A stretch of 53,988 bases of DNA, taken from Nocardia vermiculata NBRC 100427. GTDB taxonomy: Bacteria; Actinomycetota; Actinomycetes; Mycobacteriales; Mycobacteriaceae. The notes beneath the pieces are model-generated. The model ran no database searches. It worked only from the letters and a program-made list of their open reading frames with translations, and was not told the origin of the DNA. The position numbers were made by a program, and so were the translations under genes. Positions 32,496 to 41,605 of this stretch are shown piece by piece; position 1 is the first letter of the stretch; every line of letters begins with the position of its first letter. Location of the stretch: positions 1-53,988 of the forward strand of contig NZ_BDCA01000041.1 of assembly GCF_001613265.1 (NCBI RefSeq). Direction: 5' to 3'.

Positions 32496-34232
32496 TCACG
32501 GCTGCCGCCCCTCGGCCGGCGGATCGCAGGGCTCGACCTCGGTGCCGAGCTCCACACCGAGCCCCGCCGCGGTATCGCGGCCACTGTATGCCAGCTTGCG
32601 TACATCGGTGGGTCGCATACCGGTGCGCAGTGCCGCGTCCAGCAGCTGCGCAATGCGATGCGACGGATCAGCGGCCAATGCGGCATCGAAGGCGATGCCT
32701 GCCAGCGGACCGTCACCGCGCGCGTACGCGCTGTAGCCGAACAACGCGGCCAGTTCGGCACGATCGGGGCCGGTCGAGCCGCGGCAGGCCCGGGCCCAGA
32801 GTGTCTCCGCGGCGGTGGCCTGCGCACCGAGGACGACCGCGAACAACGCGTCCCGCACCGTGGTGTCGCGCACCGCGACCGCCACATCGGCGAGTTCGCG
32901 CGGAGTGGCTTGCGCGCCCGCGGCGGCCGCGCTGATGCGGCGCAGCACCATAGTCAGAGACTCCCGGCTGTAGGACCGGGGATCGTCGGCGAGCAGCGCC
33001 CGACGGAACCGGCGCTGGGCAACCTCGGCGGCGGTACCGAGCGTGGCACCGACCGACGCGGTCAACTCGGCATCCGGTGCCACAGCGGCGGTCAGTTCGC
33101 TGCGGGAGTTCCGGATGGGCCGGCCGTCGAGGACCTGCGCCACCGCCACCGGCGAGGCCGCCGGATCCGACTGCCTACCGTGGCGATGCGGCGCGGGCAC
33201 GCTCCACCAGTCCGCTCCACCACCGATCTCGGGCACCGCCCAGACCTCGGTGAGCAGCACGTCGCGAGCGTCCAGCGCATCGGCGAGCACCCGGGCCAGT
33301 TCGAGGTGGCGCGCCGCACGCCGCCCCGCCCGATCGGCACGCGGCGCTGTCGCTCGGTCGTCGACGATCAACACCACCACGCCCATCGCATTCTCCTGGC
33401 CGCACAGGGCCGCGAGTTGGCTCGCCAGCCGCACCCACACACCGCAGCCGGTCACATCGAGGTCGTGGCGGGCTACGGCACCCAAGTAGACCGCCCCCGG
33501 GTACCTGTCCGAACGCAGCAGCAGGCATGCGACCAACGAACGACGCGGCCGAAATCCCAGCAGGGCCGGCACCGCCGCGATGAAATCGTCCGGACCGCTC
33601 ATGGTCAGCGCCGTCGGCATCCACGGGTTGTCGCCGTCCGGAAACACGCTCCCGTCCCCGCCGCGATCCGCTCCCTTGGCGACCTCGTCTCCGCCGTCCC
33701 CCGGTTCCGTCACACCACCCATTCCAGTCACGCCTCCCCTGCTGTCGACCGTTGCTTCCACCGCGCCACCGGACCGCGTACTCCCTGCCCCGATGCCGTG
33801 ACTGTTCCCGTCCCGAGCAGCCGGCCCGGCGCCGCCGTCCGGACCGGCACCGGAGGCCGAACCGGTAGGGCGCACGCTGCGGCCGGCCGCCGGACCGGTA
33901 GCAGCGCAGTCCCGACCCGTAATCGGCACAGCACTACCGGAATCGACTGGTGGTACTGCGGTGCCGGCACCGGACACGGGGTCGAGGTTCTGGGCGGAGC
34001 GGTGGCGGCCGGCCTGTTCCGGAATCGACTCCGGCGGTGAGATTCCGGCGCTTCCGCGCAGAGCTGTGCCCCGGGCCGCTCGCACTCCGCAGCGCGCCCG
34101 GCACGTGCGTATCGGCATCGGTTTCCGGGTGGTTCCGCTACCGGAGCACGGGGCCGGTTCCGAGGATCGTGGTGTGGGGCGAGGTTCGGTGGGTGAGGTC
34201 ATGGGCACCAGACTGACGGAAACCGAATCCAT
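32496..34232 (-). CDS. DUF4192 protein with long disordered N-terminus
   Basis: The DUF4192 domain (Rv2712c in this position) starts at about MPTALTMSGPDDFIAAVPAL and runs to the C-terminus, about 370 residues. It includes VVVLIVDDRATAPR and LAALFGYSAYARGDGPLAGIA. Family function is unknown. The frame is open for about 200 further residues upstream. These are Gly/Ser/Ala/Arg-rich, with no conserved pattern. Either the protein has a long disordered N-terminus from ATG 34232 (or ATG 34202), or it starts within the region, for instance at ATG 33722. The part near 33600-33780 looks coding (acidic GDGGDEVAKGADRGG); the outermost 100 residues are doubtful. Confidence 0.75.
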   Translation of the reverse strand: MDSVSVSLVPMTSPTEPRPTPRSSEPAPCSGSGTTRKPMPIRTCRARCGVRAARGTALRGSAGISPPESIPEQAGRHRSAQNLDPVSGAGTAVPPVDSGSAVPITGRDCAATGPAAGRSVRPTGSASGAGPDGGAGPAARDGNSHGIGAGSTRSGGAVEATVDSRGGVTGMGGVTEPGDGGDEVAKGADRGGDGSVFPDGDNPWMPTALTMSGPDDFIAAVPALLGFRPRRSLVACLLLRSDRYPGAVYLGAVARHDLDVTGCGVWVRLASQLAALCGQENAMGVVVLIVDDRATAPRADRAGRRAARHLELARVLADALDARDVLLTEVWAVPEIGGGADWWSVPAPHRHGRQSDPAASPVAVAQVLDGRPIRNSRSELTAAVAPDAELTASVGATLGTAAEVAQRRFRRALLADDPRSYSRESLTMVLRRISAAAAGAQATPRELADVAVAVRDTTVRDALFAVVLGAQATAAETLWARACRGSTGPDRAELAALFGYSAYARGDGPLAGIAFDAALAADPSHRIAQLLDAALRTGMRPTDVRKLAYSGRDTAAGLGVELGTEVEPCDPPAEGRQP

Positions 34233-34366
34233 CGCACCGCTGCCGACCTGGGCGTCACCTTCGCCTCCGGACGACCGCGCGGGCTGTGGACAGCGGCCGG
34301 GACACGCGGTATCGCCGCCTTCGAATGTCGGTGCGGACTGTTACGGTTGCGCCGGGGAGAGCGCGT

Positions 34367-35080
34367 TCAGCGCCGGTGCACTTCCGCGACGGCCGCGGTG
34401 AACACCTGATCGAGCCCGGTGGTATCCGGTTGTGCGGGACCGAAAGTCATGGCCGTTGTCTGGATTCGCACATCACCGATCTGAGCCAGCAGAGTACGGA
34501 TCGTCGGGTCGGCACCGCTACCGGCCGGACCACCGGTCGCGGTGCGGCCGAAGGCCAACGTGTCGTCGGCGTGCAGTGGTGGTGGCGGGAGCATCCGGGT
34601 AGTGATGGTCCGGTCGATCGCGCCGTGTCGCGCATGGACGGTCGCGCACCGTGACACCTGCTCGCGCACCTGCGACAGCGGCTGATCCGAGCGGGTCAGC
34701 AGCACGGTGATGGTGGATCTCGTGGTGTTGTCGGTGCCGACCTCTGCCGCCACTTCACCGGGCCCGACCGGCCGCGGGGCGCAGTCGGGCGGATCGACGC
34801 TCGCTGCCGGTGGTATCGCGGTGAGATCGGCCGCGGCGGCGGCCGCCTGGTCCCCGGACACAGTGACCACCGAATATCCGGCGGGGAATCGGTCAGGCGC
34901 CGGCAGCATCCCCGGAAGGTCCGCATCGACCTGGCGCGCGGCGATCCGGTCATGGATCGCCATGGGGTGTCCGGACACCGTCGAACCGCACGCGGCCAGC
35001 GCACAGCTCAACACCGCGTACCCGAGAATGTGGCCGATCCCGCGACGCCTGCGCGAGAGCGGCGGCTCCGGGACGCTCAC
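34367..35080 (-). CDS. putative lipoprotein (DUF5642-like)
   Basis: 237 residues. A basic start (PLSRRRRGIGHILGY) and hydrophobic segment end in the lipobox LAAC at about residues 28-31, followed by GSTVSGHP; this is a typical signal peptidase II site. The mature part has a PDCAP and a VSRCATVH, whose Cys may pair. It resembles the DUF5642 group of mycobacterial and nocardial lipoproteins, but the match is moderate. GTG 35080 was taken as start. Role unknown; probably exported and membrane-anchored. Confidence 0.75.
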   Translation of the reverse strand: MSVPEPPLSRRRRGIGHILGYAVLSCALAACGSTVSGHPMAIHDRIAARQVDADLPGMLPAPDRFPAGYSVVTVSGDQAAAAAADLTAIPPAASVDPPDCAPRPVGPGEVAAEVGTDNTTRSTITVLLTRSDQPLSQVREQVSRCATVHARHGAIDRTITTRMLPPPPLHADDTLAFGRTATGGPAGSGADPTIRTLLAQIGDVRIQTTAMTFGPAQPDTTGLDQVFTAAVAEVHRR

Positions 35081-35404
35081 AGCCCTACTATGACCGATGG
35101 CGTGGCGGCCTCACGACCGCCACGCCGTGATCCGGCAGGGAATACGCACCGCACCATCGGGGTTGTTTCCTGACGACAGAGCACGAGCGCGGCCTACCTC
35201 CGCCGGGCAGCGCGCTCGACCGCTACTCTGCGGGGGTTATATTCCCCGGTGGACCGGCGGTTTTCGGCGGATGACACCACTCGCACCGACAGGTACGCGC
35301 GCGCCCCGCGGGTACTCTGAGAGGTAGCGCGGTGGCGCATCCGAGGCGCCGGGACACCATCGAAACGACCGAGGCGGACAGGGCTTGACCAGGGAGTTTG
35401 GCAA
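35081..35404 (+). promoter_or_regulatory. 324-bp divergent region, lipoprotein / PAC2
   Basis: No gene is seen. Two TACTCT -10-like hexamers point right, at 35224-35229 and 35313-35318. The second is in GGTACTCTGAGAGGTA, a small inverted repeat. TTATAT occurs near 35238. AGGGAG 9-10 nt before ATG 35405 is the ribosome site of the PAC2 gene. Confidence 0.35.
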
Positions 35405-36355
35405 ATGAGCAGTATGTACGAGCTGGAGTTCCCCGCTCCGCAACTGTCGTCGGCCGACGGCGAGGGCCCGGTGCTGGTGCACGGCCTGGAAGGCTTCACC
35501 GACGCGGGCCACGCGGTGCGACTGGCGACCACCCATCTGCGCGAGAGCCTGGAATCCGAGCTGGTCGCTTCCTTCGATGTCGACGAACTGCTCGACTATC
35601 GCTCGCGGCGACCGCTGATGACCTTCAAGACCGACCATTTCTCCGATTATGCGGACCCGGAGCTGAACTTGTGGGCGCTGCGCGATACCGACGGCACCCC
35701 CTTCCTGCTGCTGTCGGGTATCGAACCCGACCTGCGCTGGGAGAAGTTCGTCACGGCCGTGCGGCTGCTGTCCGAGCAACTCGGAGTGCGCCGCAGCATC
35801 GGGCTGAGCGCGATTCCGATGGCGATTCCGCACACCCGCCCGCTGGGCATCACCGCGCACGCCAGCGACAGCGACCTGATCGGCGAGCATCAGCGCTGGC
35901 CCGGCGAACTGCAGGTGCCCGGTAGCGCGTCGTCGCTGCTGGAATACCGGATGGCGCAGCACGGTCACGAATCCATCGGATTCTCGGTGCACGTGCCGCA
36001 CTATCTGGCGCAGACCGCGTATCCGGAAGCCGCCGAGACGCTGCTGGAGAATGTCGCCGAGAACTCCGGCCTCGAACTGCCGCTGGCAGCCCTCGGTGAC
36101 GCGGCGGCGCGGGTTCGAGAGCAGGTCAACGAGCACATCGCGGGTAACGCCGAGGTCGAGACCGTGGTCCAGGCTCTGGAGCGTCAGTACGACAGTTTCG
36201 TCACCGCGCAGGAGCGGCGTTCCAGCCTGCTCGCCGGCGAGGCCGATCTGCCGACCGGCGACGAGCTCGGCGCGGAATTCGAAAGGTTCCTCGCCGAACA
36301 GAGCGACGGCGGCCAGAGCGGTTTCGGCGACTTGGGCGACGACCGGCAGGAGTGA
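35405..36355 (+). CDS. PAC2-family protein
   Basis: 316 residues, homologous to Rv2714, for which a PAC2 fold related to proteasome-assembly chaperones is known. Conserved stretches: VLVHGLEGFTDAGHAVRLA, the DVDELLDYRSRRPLMTF segment, GIEPDLRWEKFV and IPMAIPHTRPLGITAHA. The C-terminal 90 residues form a predicted helical, acidic tail. Partners in actinobacteria are not certain, but proteasome assembly is one proposal. It is followed after 97 bp by the Ski2-like helicase. Confidence 0.9.
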   Translation: MSSMYELEFPAPQLSSADGEGPVLVHGLEGFTDAGHAVRLATTHLRESLESELVASFDVDELLDYRSRRPLMTFKTDHFSDYADPELNLWALRDTDGTPFLLLSGIEPDLRWEKFVTAVRLLSEQLGVRRSIGLSAIPMAIPHTRPLGITAHASDSDLIGEHQRWPGELQVPGSASSLLEYRMAQHGHESIGFSVHVPHYLAQTAYPEAAETLLENVAENSGLELPLAALGDAAARVREQVNEHIAGNAEVETVVQALERQYDSFVTAQERRSSLLAGEADLPTGDELGAEFERFLAEQSDGGQSGFGDLGDDRQE

Positions 36356-36452
36356 CAGGTCCGGCCCCGGTGCCGCGCGCATACACACCGGCTGCGCGCG
36401 GCGGGCCGGGCGATGCGCCGTAGCGCCGGGGGCGGCGGTAACGTGAGCGCAC

Positions 36453-38960
36453 GTGCAGCTGTCCGAACTGATCCCCGACCGCGCCGTGCCCGATGTGGAT
36501 GCCGACTGGCTGTATGAGACCTTCGCCGAATGGACCCTCTCCCAGGGGTTGACGTTGTACCCGGCGCAGGAGGAGGCGCTGCTGGAGCTGATGACCGGCG
36601 CGAATGTCATCCTGGCCACGCCTACCGGTTCCGGGAAGTCGATGGTGGCCGTCGGCGCACATTTCGCGGCGCTGAATCGCGGCGAACGCACCTACTACAC
36701 CGCCCCGATCAAGGCCCTCGTCAGCGAGAAGTTCTTCGCGTTGTGCGAGGTCTTCGGTGCCGACAAGGTCGGTATGGTCACCGGTGACGCGGCGGTCAAT
36801 CCGACCGCACCGATCATCTGCGCGACCGCGGAAATCCTCGCCAATCTGGCGCTGCGTGAGGGCGCCGACGCCGATGTCGGCCAGGTGGTGATGGACGAAT
36901 TCCATTATTACGCCGACCCGGATCGGGGCTGGGCCTGGCAGGTGCCGCTGCTGGAGTTGCCGAACACCCAGTTCCTGCTGATGTCGGCGACATTGGGCGA
37001 GGTCGATCATTTCGCGCAGGACATGCAGCGACGGACCGGGCGCTCGACCGCGATCGTCGCGGGGACCGAACGTCCGGTGCCGCTGCTGTTCTCTTATGCG
37101 CGCACCCCTGTCACCGAGACGCTCGAAGAACTGGTGACCACCAGCCAGGCACCGGTCTACGTGGTTCACTTCACGCAAGCGGCCGCACTGGAGCGCGCAC
37201 AGGCGCTCACCAGCGTCAACTTCTCCTCCAAAGCGGAGAAGGATGCCATCGCCCAAGCGCTGGGCGGGTTCCGATTCGCGACCGGCTTCGGCAAAACACT
37301 GTCGCGCCTGATCCGCCACGGCATCGGCGTGCATCACGCCGGGATGCTGCCCAAGTATCGGCGGCTGGTCGAGCGGCTGGCACAGGACGGGCTGCTCAAG
37401 GTCGTCTGTGGCACCGATACGCTGGGCGTCGGTATCAACGTTCCCATCCGCACCGTGCTGCTGACCGGGCTGACCAAGTTCGACGGGGTGCGTACGCGCC
37501 GGCTGAAGGCGCGCGAATTCCACCAGATCGCCGGGCGCGCCGGACGCGCCGGTTACGACACCGTGGGCACGGTGGTCGTGCAGGCACCCGAGCACGAGGT
37601 CGAGAATGCCCGCCTCGTGGCGAAGGCGGGCGACGATCCCAAAAAGCTGCGTAAGATCCAGCGCCGTAAACCGCCGGAAGGCTTCGTGTCCTGGTCCGAG
37701 GACACCTTCGACAAACTGGTGAACGCGCAGCCGGAGCCGATGGTGTCGCGGTTCCGGGTCACCAACTCGATGCTGCTCAATGTCATCGCTCGTCCGGGCA
37801 ACTGTTTCGACGCGATGCGCCATCTGCTCGAGGACAATCACGAACCGCGTCCGGCGCAGCGTAAACACATCCTGAAGGCGATTCGGCTGTATCGCGCACT
37901 GCGGGATGCCGGCGTAGTACAACAGCTGGACGAACCGGATACGACCGGCCGGCGCGCTCGCCTCACCATGGATCTGCAACGCGATTTTGCGCTGGATCAG
38001 CCGTTGTCCCCGTTCGCACTCGCGGCGCTGGAACTGCTCGACAACTCCACCCCGACCTACACCCTGGATGTGGTGTCGATCATCGAGTCGACGCTGGAGG
38101 ATCCACGGCAGCTGCTCATGGCTCAGCAGCACCGGGCGCGTGGAGCGGCTATCGCCGAGATGAAGGCCGACGGTATCGATTACGACGAACGCATGGAGCT
38201 GATCGAGGACATCACCTGGCCGCGGCCGCTGGCCGAGCTGATCGAACCGGCCTTCGAGACCTACCGTTCCGGGCACCCGTGGGTGTCGGAATTCAGTCCC
38301 TCCCCCAAGGCCGTGGTCCGCGAAATGATCGAGCGTTCCCTCACTTTCGCCGAACTCGTCTCGCAGTACGAGTTGGCACGCTCGGAGGGCCTGGTGCTGC
38401 GTTATCTGGCCGATGCCTACCGGGCGTTGCGCCGTACGGTGCCCGAATCGGCTCGCACCGAGGAACTCGAGGACATCACCGAGTGGTTGGGTGAACTTGT
38501 GCGACAGGTGGATTCGAGCCTGCTCGACGAGTGGGAACAGCTCACCAACCCGGGCGTCGAGGGCGACGACCAACAGCTGGCTTTCGGCGCGGAAACCGTC
38601 CGTCCGATCACCGCGAACGAGCGTGCGTTCCGGATCATGGTACGCAACAGCATGTTCCGTCGTGTCGATCTGGCCGCTCGGCAGCGCTGGGACGAACTCG
38701 ACGAGCTCGACGACGGCCCCGACTGGAGCACGGATCTCGCATCGTATTTCGACGAGTACGAGCTGATCGGCACCGGCCCCGACGCCCGCGGTCCGGCGCT
38801 GTTCGGCGTCGAGATCGACAAGGACTTCTGGCGGGTGCGCCAGGTCCTCGACGACCCCGCCGGTGATCACGGCTGGTCGATCGACGCCGTGGTCGACCTG
38901 AGTGAATCCGATGCGGCCGGTGAGGTCGTATTCGACGAGATGGTGGTGCGCGCGGGATGA
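36453..38960 (+). CDS. Ski2-like DEAD/DEAH helicase, DUF3516 C-terminus
   Basis: 835 residues. Motifs: Q/entry TLYPAQEEALLELM; Walker A ATPTGSGKS 55-63; DEFHYYADPDRG as motif II; MSATLGEV as motif III; GIGVHHAGMLPKYR; and FHQIAGRAGRAGYD as motif VI. The C-terminal half matches DUF3516, found in actinobacterial relatives of Ski2/Mtr4. It likely unwinds structured RNA or DNA; no substrate is proven. GTG 36453 has a poor ribosome site (GGCGGTAACGTGAGC). The polyamine operon starts 147 bp downstream. Confidence 0.92.
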   Translation: MQLSELIPDRAVPDVDADWLYETFAEWTLSQGLTLYPAQEEALLELMTGANVILATPTGSGKSMVAVGAHFAALNRGERTYYTAPIKALVSEKFFALCEVFGADKVGMVTGDAAVNPTAPIICATAEILANLALREGADADVGQVVMDEFHYYADPDRGWAWQVPLLELPNTQFLLMSATLGEVDHFAQDMQRRTGRSTAIVAGTERPVPLLFSYARTPVTETLEELVTTSQAPVYVVHFTQAAALERAQALTSVNFSSKAEKDAIAQALGGFRFATGFGKTLSRLIRHGIGVHHAGMLPKYRRLVERLAQDGLLKVVCGTDTLGVGINVPIRTVLLTGLTKFDGVRTRRLKAREFHQIAGRAGRAGYDTVGTVVVQAPEHEVENARLVAKAGDDPKKLRKIQRRKPPEGFVSWSEDTFDKLVNAQPEPMVSRFRVTNSMLLNVIARPGNCFDAMRHLLEDNHEPRPAQRKHILKAIRLYRALRDAGVVQQLDEPDTTGRRARLTMDLQRDFALDQPLSPFALAALELLDNSTPTYTLDVVSIIESTLEDPRQLLMAQQHRARGAAIAEMKADGIDYDERMELIEDITWPRPLAELIEPAFETYRSGHPWVSEFSPSPKAVVREMIERSLTFAELVSQYELARSEGLVLRYLADAYRALRRTVPESARTEELEDITEWLGELVRQVDSSLLDEWEQLTNPGVEGDDQQLAFGAETVRPITANERAFRIMVRNSMFRRVDLAARQRWDELDELDDGPDWSTDLASYFDEYELIGTGPDARGPALFGVEIDKDFWRVRQVLDDPAGDHGWSIDAVVDLSESDAAGEVVFDEMVVRAG

Positions 38961-39107
38961 CCGCGCGCAGGTCCGGTCGCTGCGGATCGGCCGGGGCGTG
39001 ATCAAGACGACTATCGTTCCGGCTCGTTTTCCGCGCCTGGGCGCTGATACTGTCGCGCTCGCTGCCCGTACGGGAGGCCGACCAGAAAGAAAGAGAGTTC
39101 CATTAGA

Positions 39108-40223
39108 TTGATCGGTACAAACGCGCCCGAGTCACCCTGTCTCGTGATCGATCTCGATCGGGTGCGCGGCAATTTCCACGCGCTCCGTGCGGCGCTGCCC
39201 ACGGCGCGAATCCGTTTCGCGGTCAAGGCATCTCCGATGCCGGAGATCGTTCGTCTGCTCGATTCGCTGGGTGCCGAATTCGATGTCGCCAGCATCGGTG
39301 AGATCGAGATGTGTGTGGCACTGGGGGTTGATCCGGCGGACCTGTGTTACGGCAATCCGATCAAGAAGGCTGCCGATATCGCCGCCGCCCATCGGGCCGG
39401 TGTGCGCCGGTTCGCCTTCGATACCGAGGCCGATCTGGAACGTATCGCGCACCTGGCTCCGGGATCGGCAGTGGAATGCCGCTTCCTGGCATCGGCGCCA
39501 CAGTCCCAGACCCCGTTCGGTACGAAATTCGGCTGCGCCCCGGGCGAGGCGGTTCGGCTGCTGGTGCGGGCCCGGGATCTCGGCCTGGCGGTGACCGGCC
39601 CCTACTTCCATGTGGGTTCCCAACAGCTCGACCCGGTCGCCTGGCAGATCGGCATCGAGCAGGCGGGAGCGATCACCGAAGCACTGACAGCCAAGGATAT
39701 CGCGGTGTCGGCGGTGAACATCGGTGGTGGACTGCCGATTTCCTATGCCGCACCGGCTCCGCAGCTGTCCGAGCTGAGCGGCCTGATCGCCGATTCGGCA
39801 GCACGATATCTGCCCGAGCACCCCGATCTCGTGGTGGAGCCCGGTCGTGCCCTCGTGGGCAATTCCGGAGTGATCCACGCCGAGGTCGTGAACGTGCGCA
39901 ACGCGCCGGACGGACGGCGCTGGGTATACCTCGACATCGGCCGCTACAACGGCATGGCCGAGACCGAGAACGAGTACATCGCCTACCGGATCGAGACCGA
40001 TCGAGACGGTGACCCTGCCGACGAGGCGGTGATCGCGGGCCCGACCTGCGACGGCGACGATGTGCTGTATCAACGCACGCGAGTCCTGCTGCCGACCACG
40101 CTGCGGGCCGGTGATCGAGTCCGGATCCTCGATACCGGCGCTTATACGGCGAGCTATTCGTCGGTGTCCTTCAACGGTTTTCCGCCTTTGACTGTGCATG
40201 TCATCGGCGCTGAGCGAGAGTGA
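39108..40223 (+). CDS. fold-type III PLP decarboxylase (ornithine/lysine decarboxylase-like)
   Basis: 371 residues, alanine-racemase-fold decarboxylase. PLP site: Lys40 in FAVKASPMPEIV; HVGS at 168-171; the glycine loop NIGGGLP 205-210; EPGRALVG 244-251; and the cross-subunit catalytic Cys314-Asp315 in GPTCDGDDVLY, which marks decarboxylases and excludes alanine racemase. DIGRYNGMAETENEYIAY matches bacterial ornithine decarboxylases. Putrescine (or cadaverine) is the expected product. TTG 39108 is the start, with AGAGAG 10 nt before it. The stop overlaps the next gene by 4 bp (GTGA), which strongly supports a polyamine operon. Confidence 0.88.
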   Translation: MIGTNAPESPCLVIDLDRVRGNFHALRAALPTARIRFAVKASPMPEIVRLLDSLGAEFDVASIGEIEMCVALGVDPADLCYGNPIKKAADIAAAHRAGVRRFAFDTEADLERIAHLAPGSAVECRFLASAPQSQTPFGTKFGCAPGEAVRLLVRARDLGLAVTGPYFHVGSQQLDPVAWQIGIEQAGAITEALTAKDIAVSAVNIGGGLPISYAAPAPQLSELSGLIADSAARYLPEHPDLVVEPGRALVGNSGVIHAEVVNVRNAPDGRRWVYLDIGRYNGMAETENEYIAYRIETDRDGDPADEAVIAGPTCDGDDVLYQRTRVLLPTTLRAGDRVRILDTGAYTASYSSVSFNGFPPLTVHVIGAERE

Positions 40224-41449
40224 GTTTGCCCATGACGGCAGAATTCACCGGCTGGCACGTCCTGGCCGAGTTCGGTGGTGTCGAGATTGCCCTCTGCGAC
40301 GATCTCGACCGCCTCGAAGCAGCGCTCCGGCAGTCGTTGCTCGCCGCAGGGGTGACGATCTGCGACGTGGTGCGCAAGAAGTTCGATCCCTGTGGTGCGA
40401 CGGTGCTGGCCCTGCTGGCGGAGTCACACGCCTCCATTCACACCTATCCGGAGTCCGGCGACATCTTCGTCGACGTGTTCACCTGCGGAAGTATCGGCGC
40501 CGGCGCCACCAAGGCGGTCGAATTGCTGCAGGAGGCGCTCGCTCCCGAGTCGGTACATCTCGAGGTCGTGCAGCGTGGGCACCAGGCCCGGCGGGTGCAC
40601 GAGCCGGTCGGTGCGGGCCTCACCCGGGTGTGGGATCTGTCCGAGGTGCTGGTGGATGCACGAACCCCTTTCCAGCACATGGTGATCGCCCGGACCGAAC
40701 AGGGAATCTCGCTGTTCTCAGACGACGACCGGCAATCCACCGAGTTCTCCCAGCTGACCTACCACGAGGCGATGCTCGTCCCGGCGTACGCGCTCGCGGC
40801 CCGGCTCGACAACGTCCTCGTCGTCGGCTCCGGCGAAGGGGTAGCCAGCCGGATGTCGGTGGCGGCGGGCGCGTCGCGGGTCGACCACGTCGACATCGAC
40901 CGGATGGAAGTCGAGTTGTGCGCACAGCATCTGCCCTACGGGTACTCGCCCGCCGAACTGGATGCCGCGGTGCGGGGGGACGGCCCGATCCGCATGCACT
41001 ACGCCGACGGCTGGGACTTCCTCGCCGAGGCCGAGGCGGCCGGGGTTCGCTACGACGTGATCGTGATCGATCTGCCCGACGAGCGGGTGGAGGCCGCCCA
41101 GCACAATCGCCTGTACGAGGAGGAGTTCCTCGCACGGTGCAAGGCGGTGCTGGCCGCGGGCGGCGTCCTGGCTGCGCAGGCCGGTTGCCCGACGATGTGG
41201 CGTAACGAAACCCTCGAGCGCGCCTGGCGGCGTTTCACCGATCTGTTCGCCACCGTGGTCCCCTACGGGAGCGACGAGCACGAGTGGACCTTCCTGTTCG
41301 GAGTCGCCGAGCGGATCGACGACCCGGTCGCGGTGATGAACGAGAAGCTGCCGGCATTGCCGTATCGACCGGAAACGCTCGACGAGCGCGCGCTGACGCG
41401 GGGGGCGATCGAGCCCTACGCGCTGCGCACGGTCGCCGCACGCGCCTGA
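40220..41449 (+). CDS. fused S-adenosylmethionine decarboxylase / aminopropyltransferase
   Basis: 409 residues. Residues about 8-125 are a bacterial SpeD (AdoMetDC). The pyruvoyl cleavage serine is S69 in AESHASIHTYPE, with H74 and C89 (FTCG) completing the catalytic set. Residues about 135-405 are a spermidine-synthase-like domain: QSTEFSQLTYHEAML, SAM-site loop VGSGEGV 202-208, acidic HVDIDRME 223-230, ADGWDF 262-267 and the catalytic Asp in IVIDLPDE 281-288. SpeD makes decarboxylated SAM and the second half transfers its aminopropyl group to a diamine. GTG 40220 overlaps the decarboxylase stop; ATG 40232 is an alternative. The usual DxxDP is DLPDE, so diamine choice is open. Confidence 0.88.
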   Translation: MSLPMTAEFTGWHVLAEFGGVEIALCDDLDRLEAALRQSLLAAGVTICDVVRKKFDPCGATVLALLAESHASIHTYPESGDIFVDVFTCGSIGAGATKAVELLQEALAPESVHLEVVQRGHQARRVHEPVGAGLTRVWDLSEVLVDARTPFQHMVIARTEQGISLFSDDDRQSTEFSQLTYHEAMLVPAYALAARLDNVLVVGSGEGVASRMSVAAGASRVDHVDIDRMEVELCAQHLPYGYSPAELDAAVRGDGPIRMHYADGWDFLAEAEAAGVRYDVIVIDLPDERVEAAQHNRLYEEEFLARCKAVLAAGGVLAAQAGCPTMWRNETLERAWRRFTDLFATVVPYGSDEHEWTFLFGVAERIDDPVAVMNEKLPALPYRPETLDERALTRGAIEPYALRTVAARA

Positions 41450-41544
41450 GCCGCGGGTCACCCGCGCAGTCCGCCCGTCTCGGTTTCGGGCGCGACCGCC
41501 GATCGGGAGCCGCGCACATCGGCGCGGGCAGCACCGTAGGCAAC

Positions 41545-41581
41545 GAAGCGGCCGCCGCGATGATCTCGCAGCGGCCGCTTC
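41545..41581 (+). terminator. terminator after the polyamine operon
   Basis: An 11-bp perfect stem, GAAGCGGCCGC 41545-41555 with GCGGCCGCTTC 41571-41581. The 15-nt loop holds a further GCGA/TCGC pairing (41557-41560 with 41566-41569). It lies between two convergent genes and may serve both. Confidence 0.75.
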
Positions 41582-41605
41582 TCGCTGTCTACCCGGCAGC
41601 TCGAC

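Noticed and set aside
30538..32499. N-terminal extension of the AcuC protein to 1,064 residues
   Set aside because: Antisense to ideR and galE; the HDAC fold begins at about 30537.
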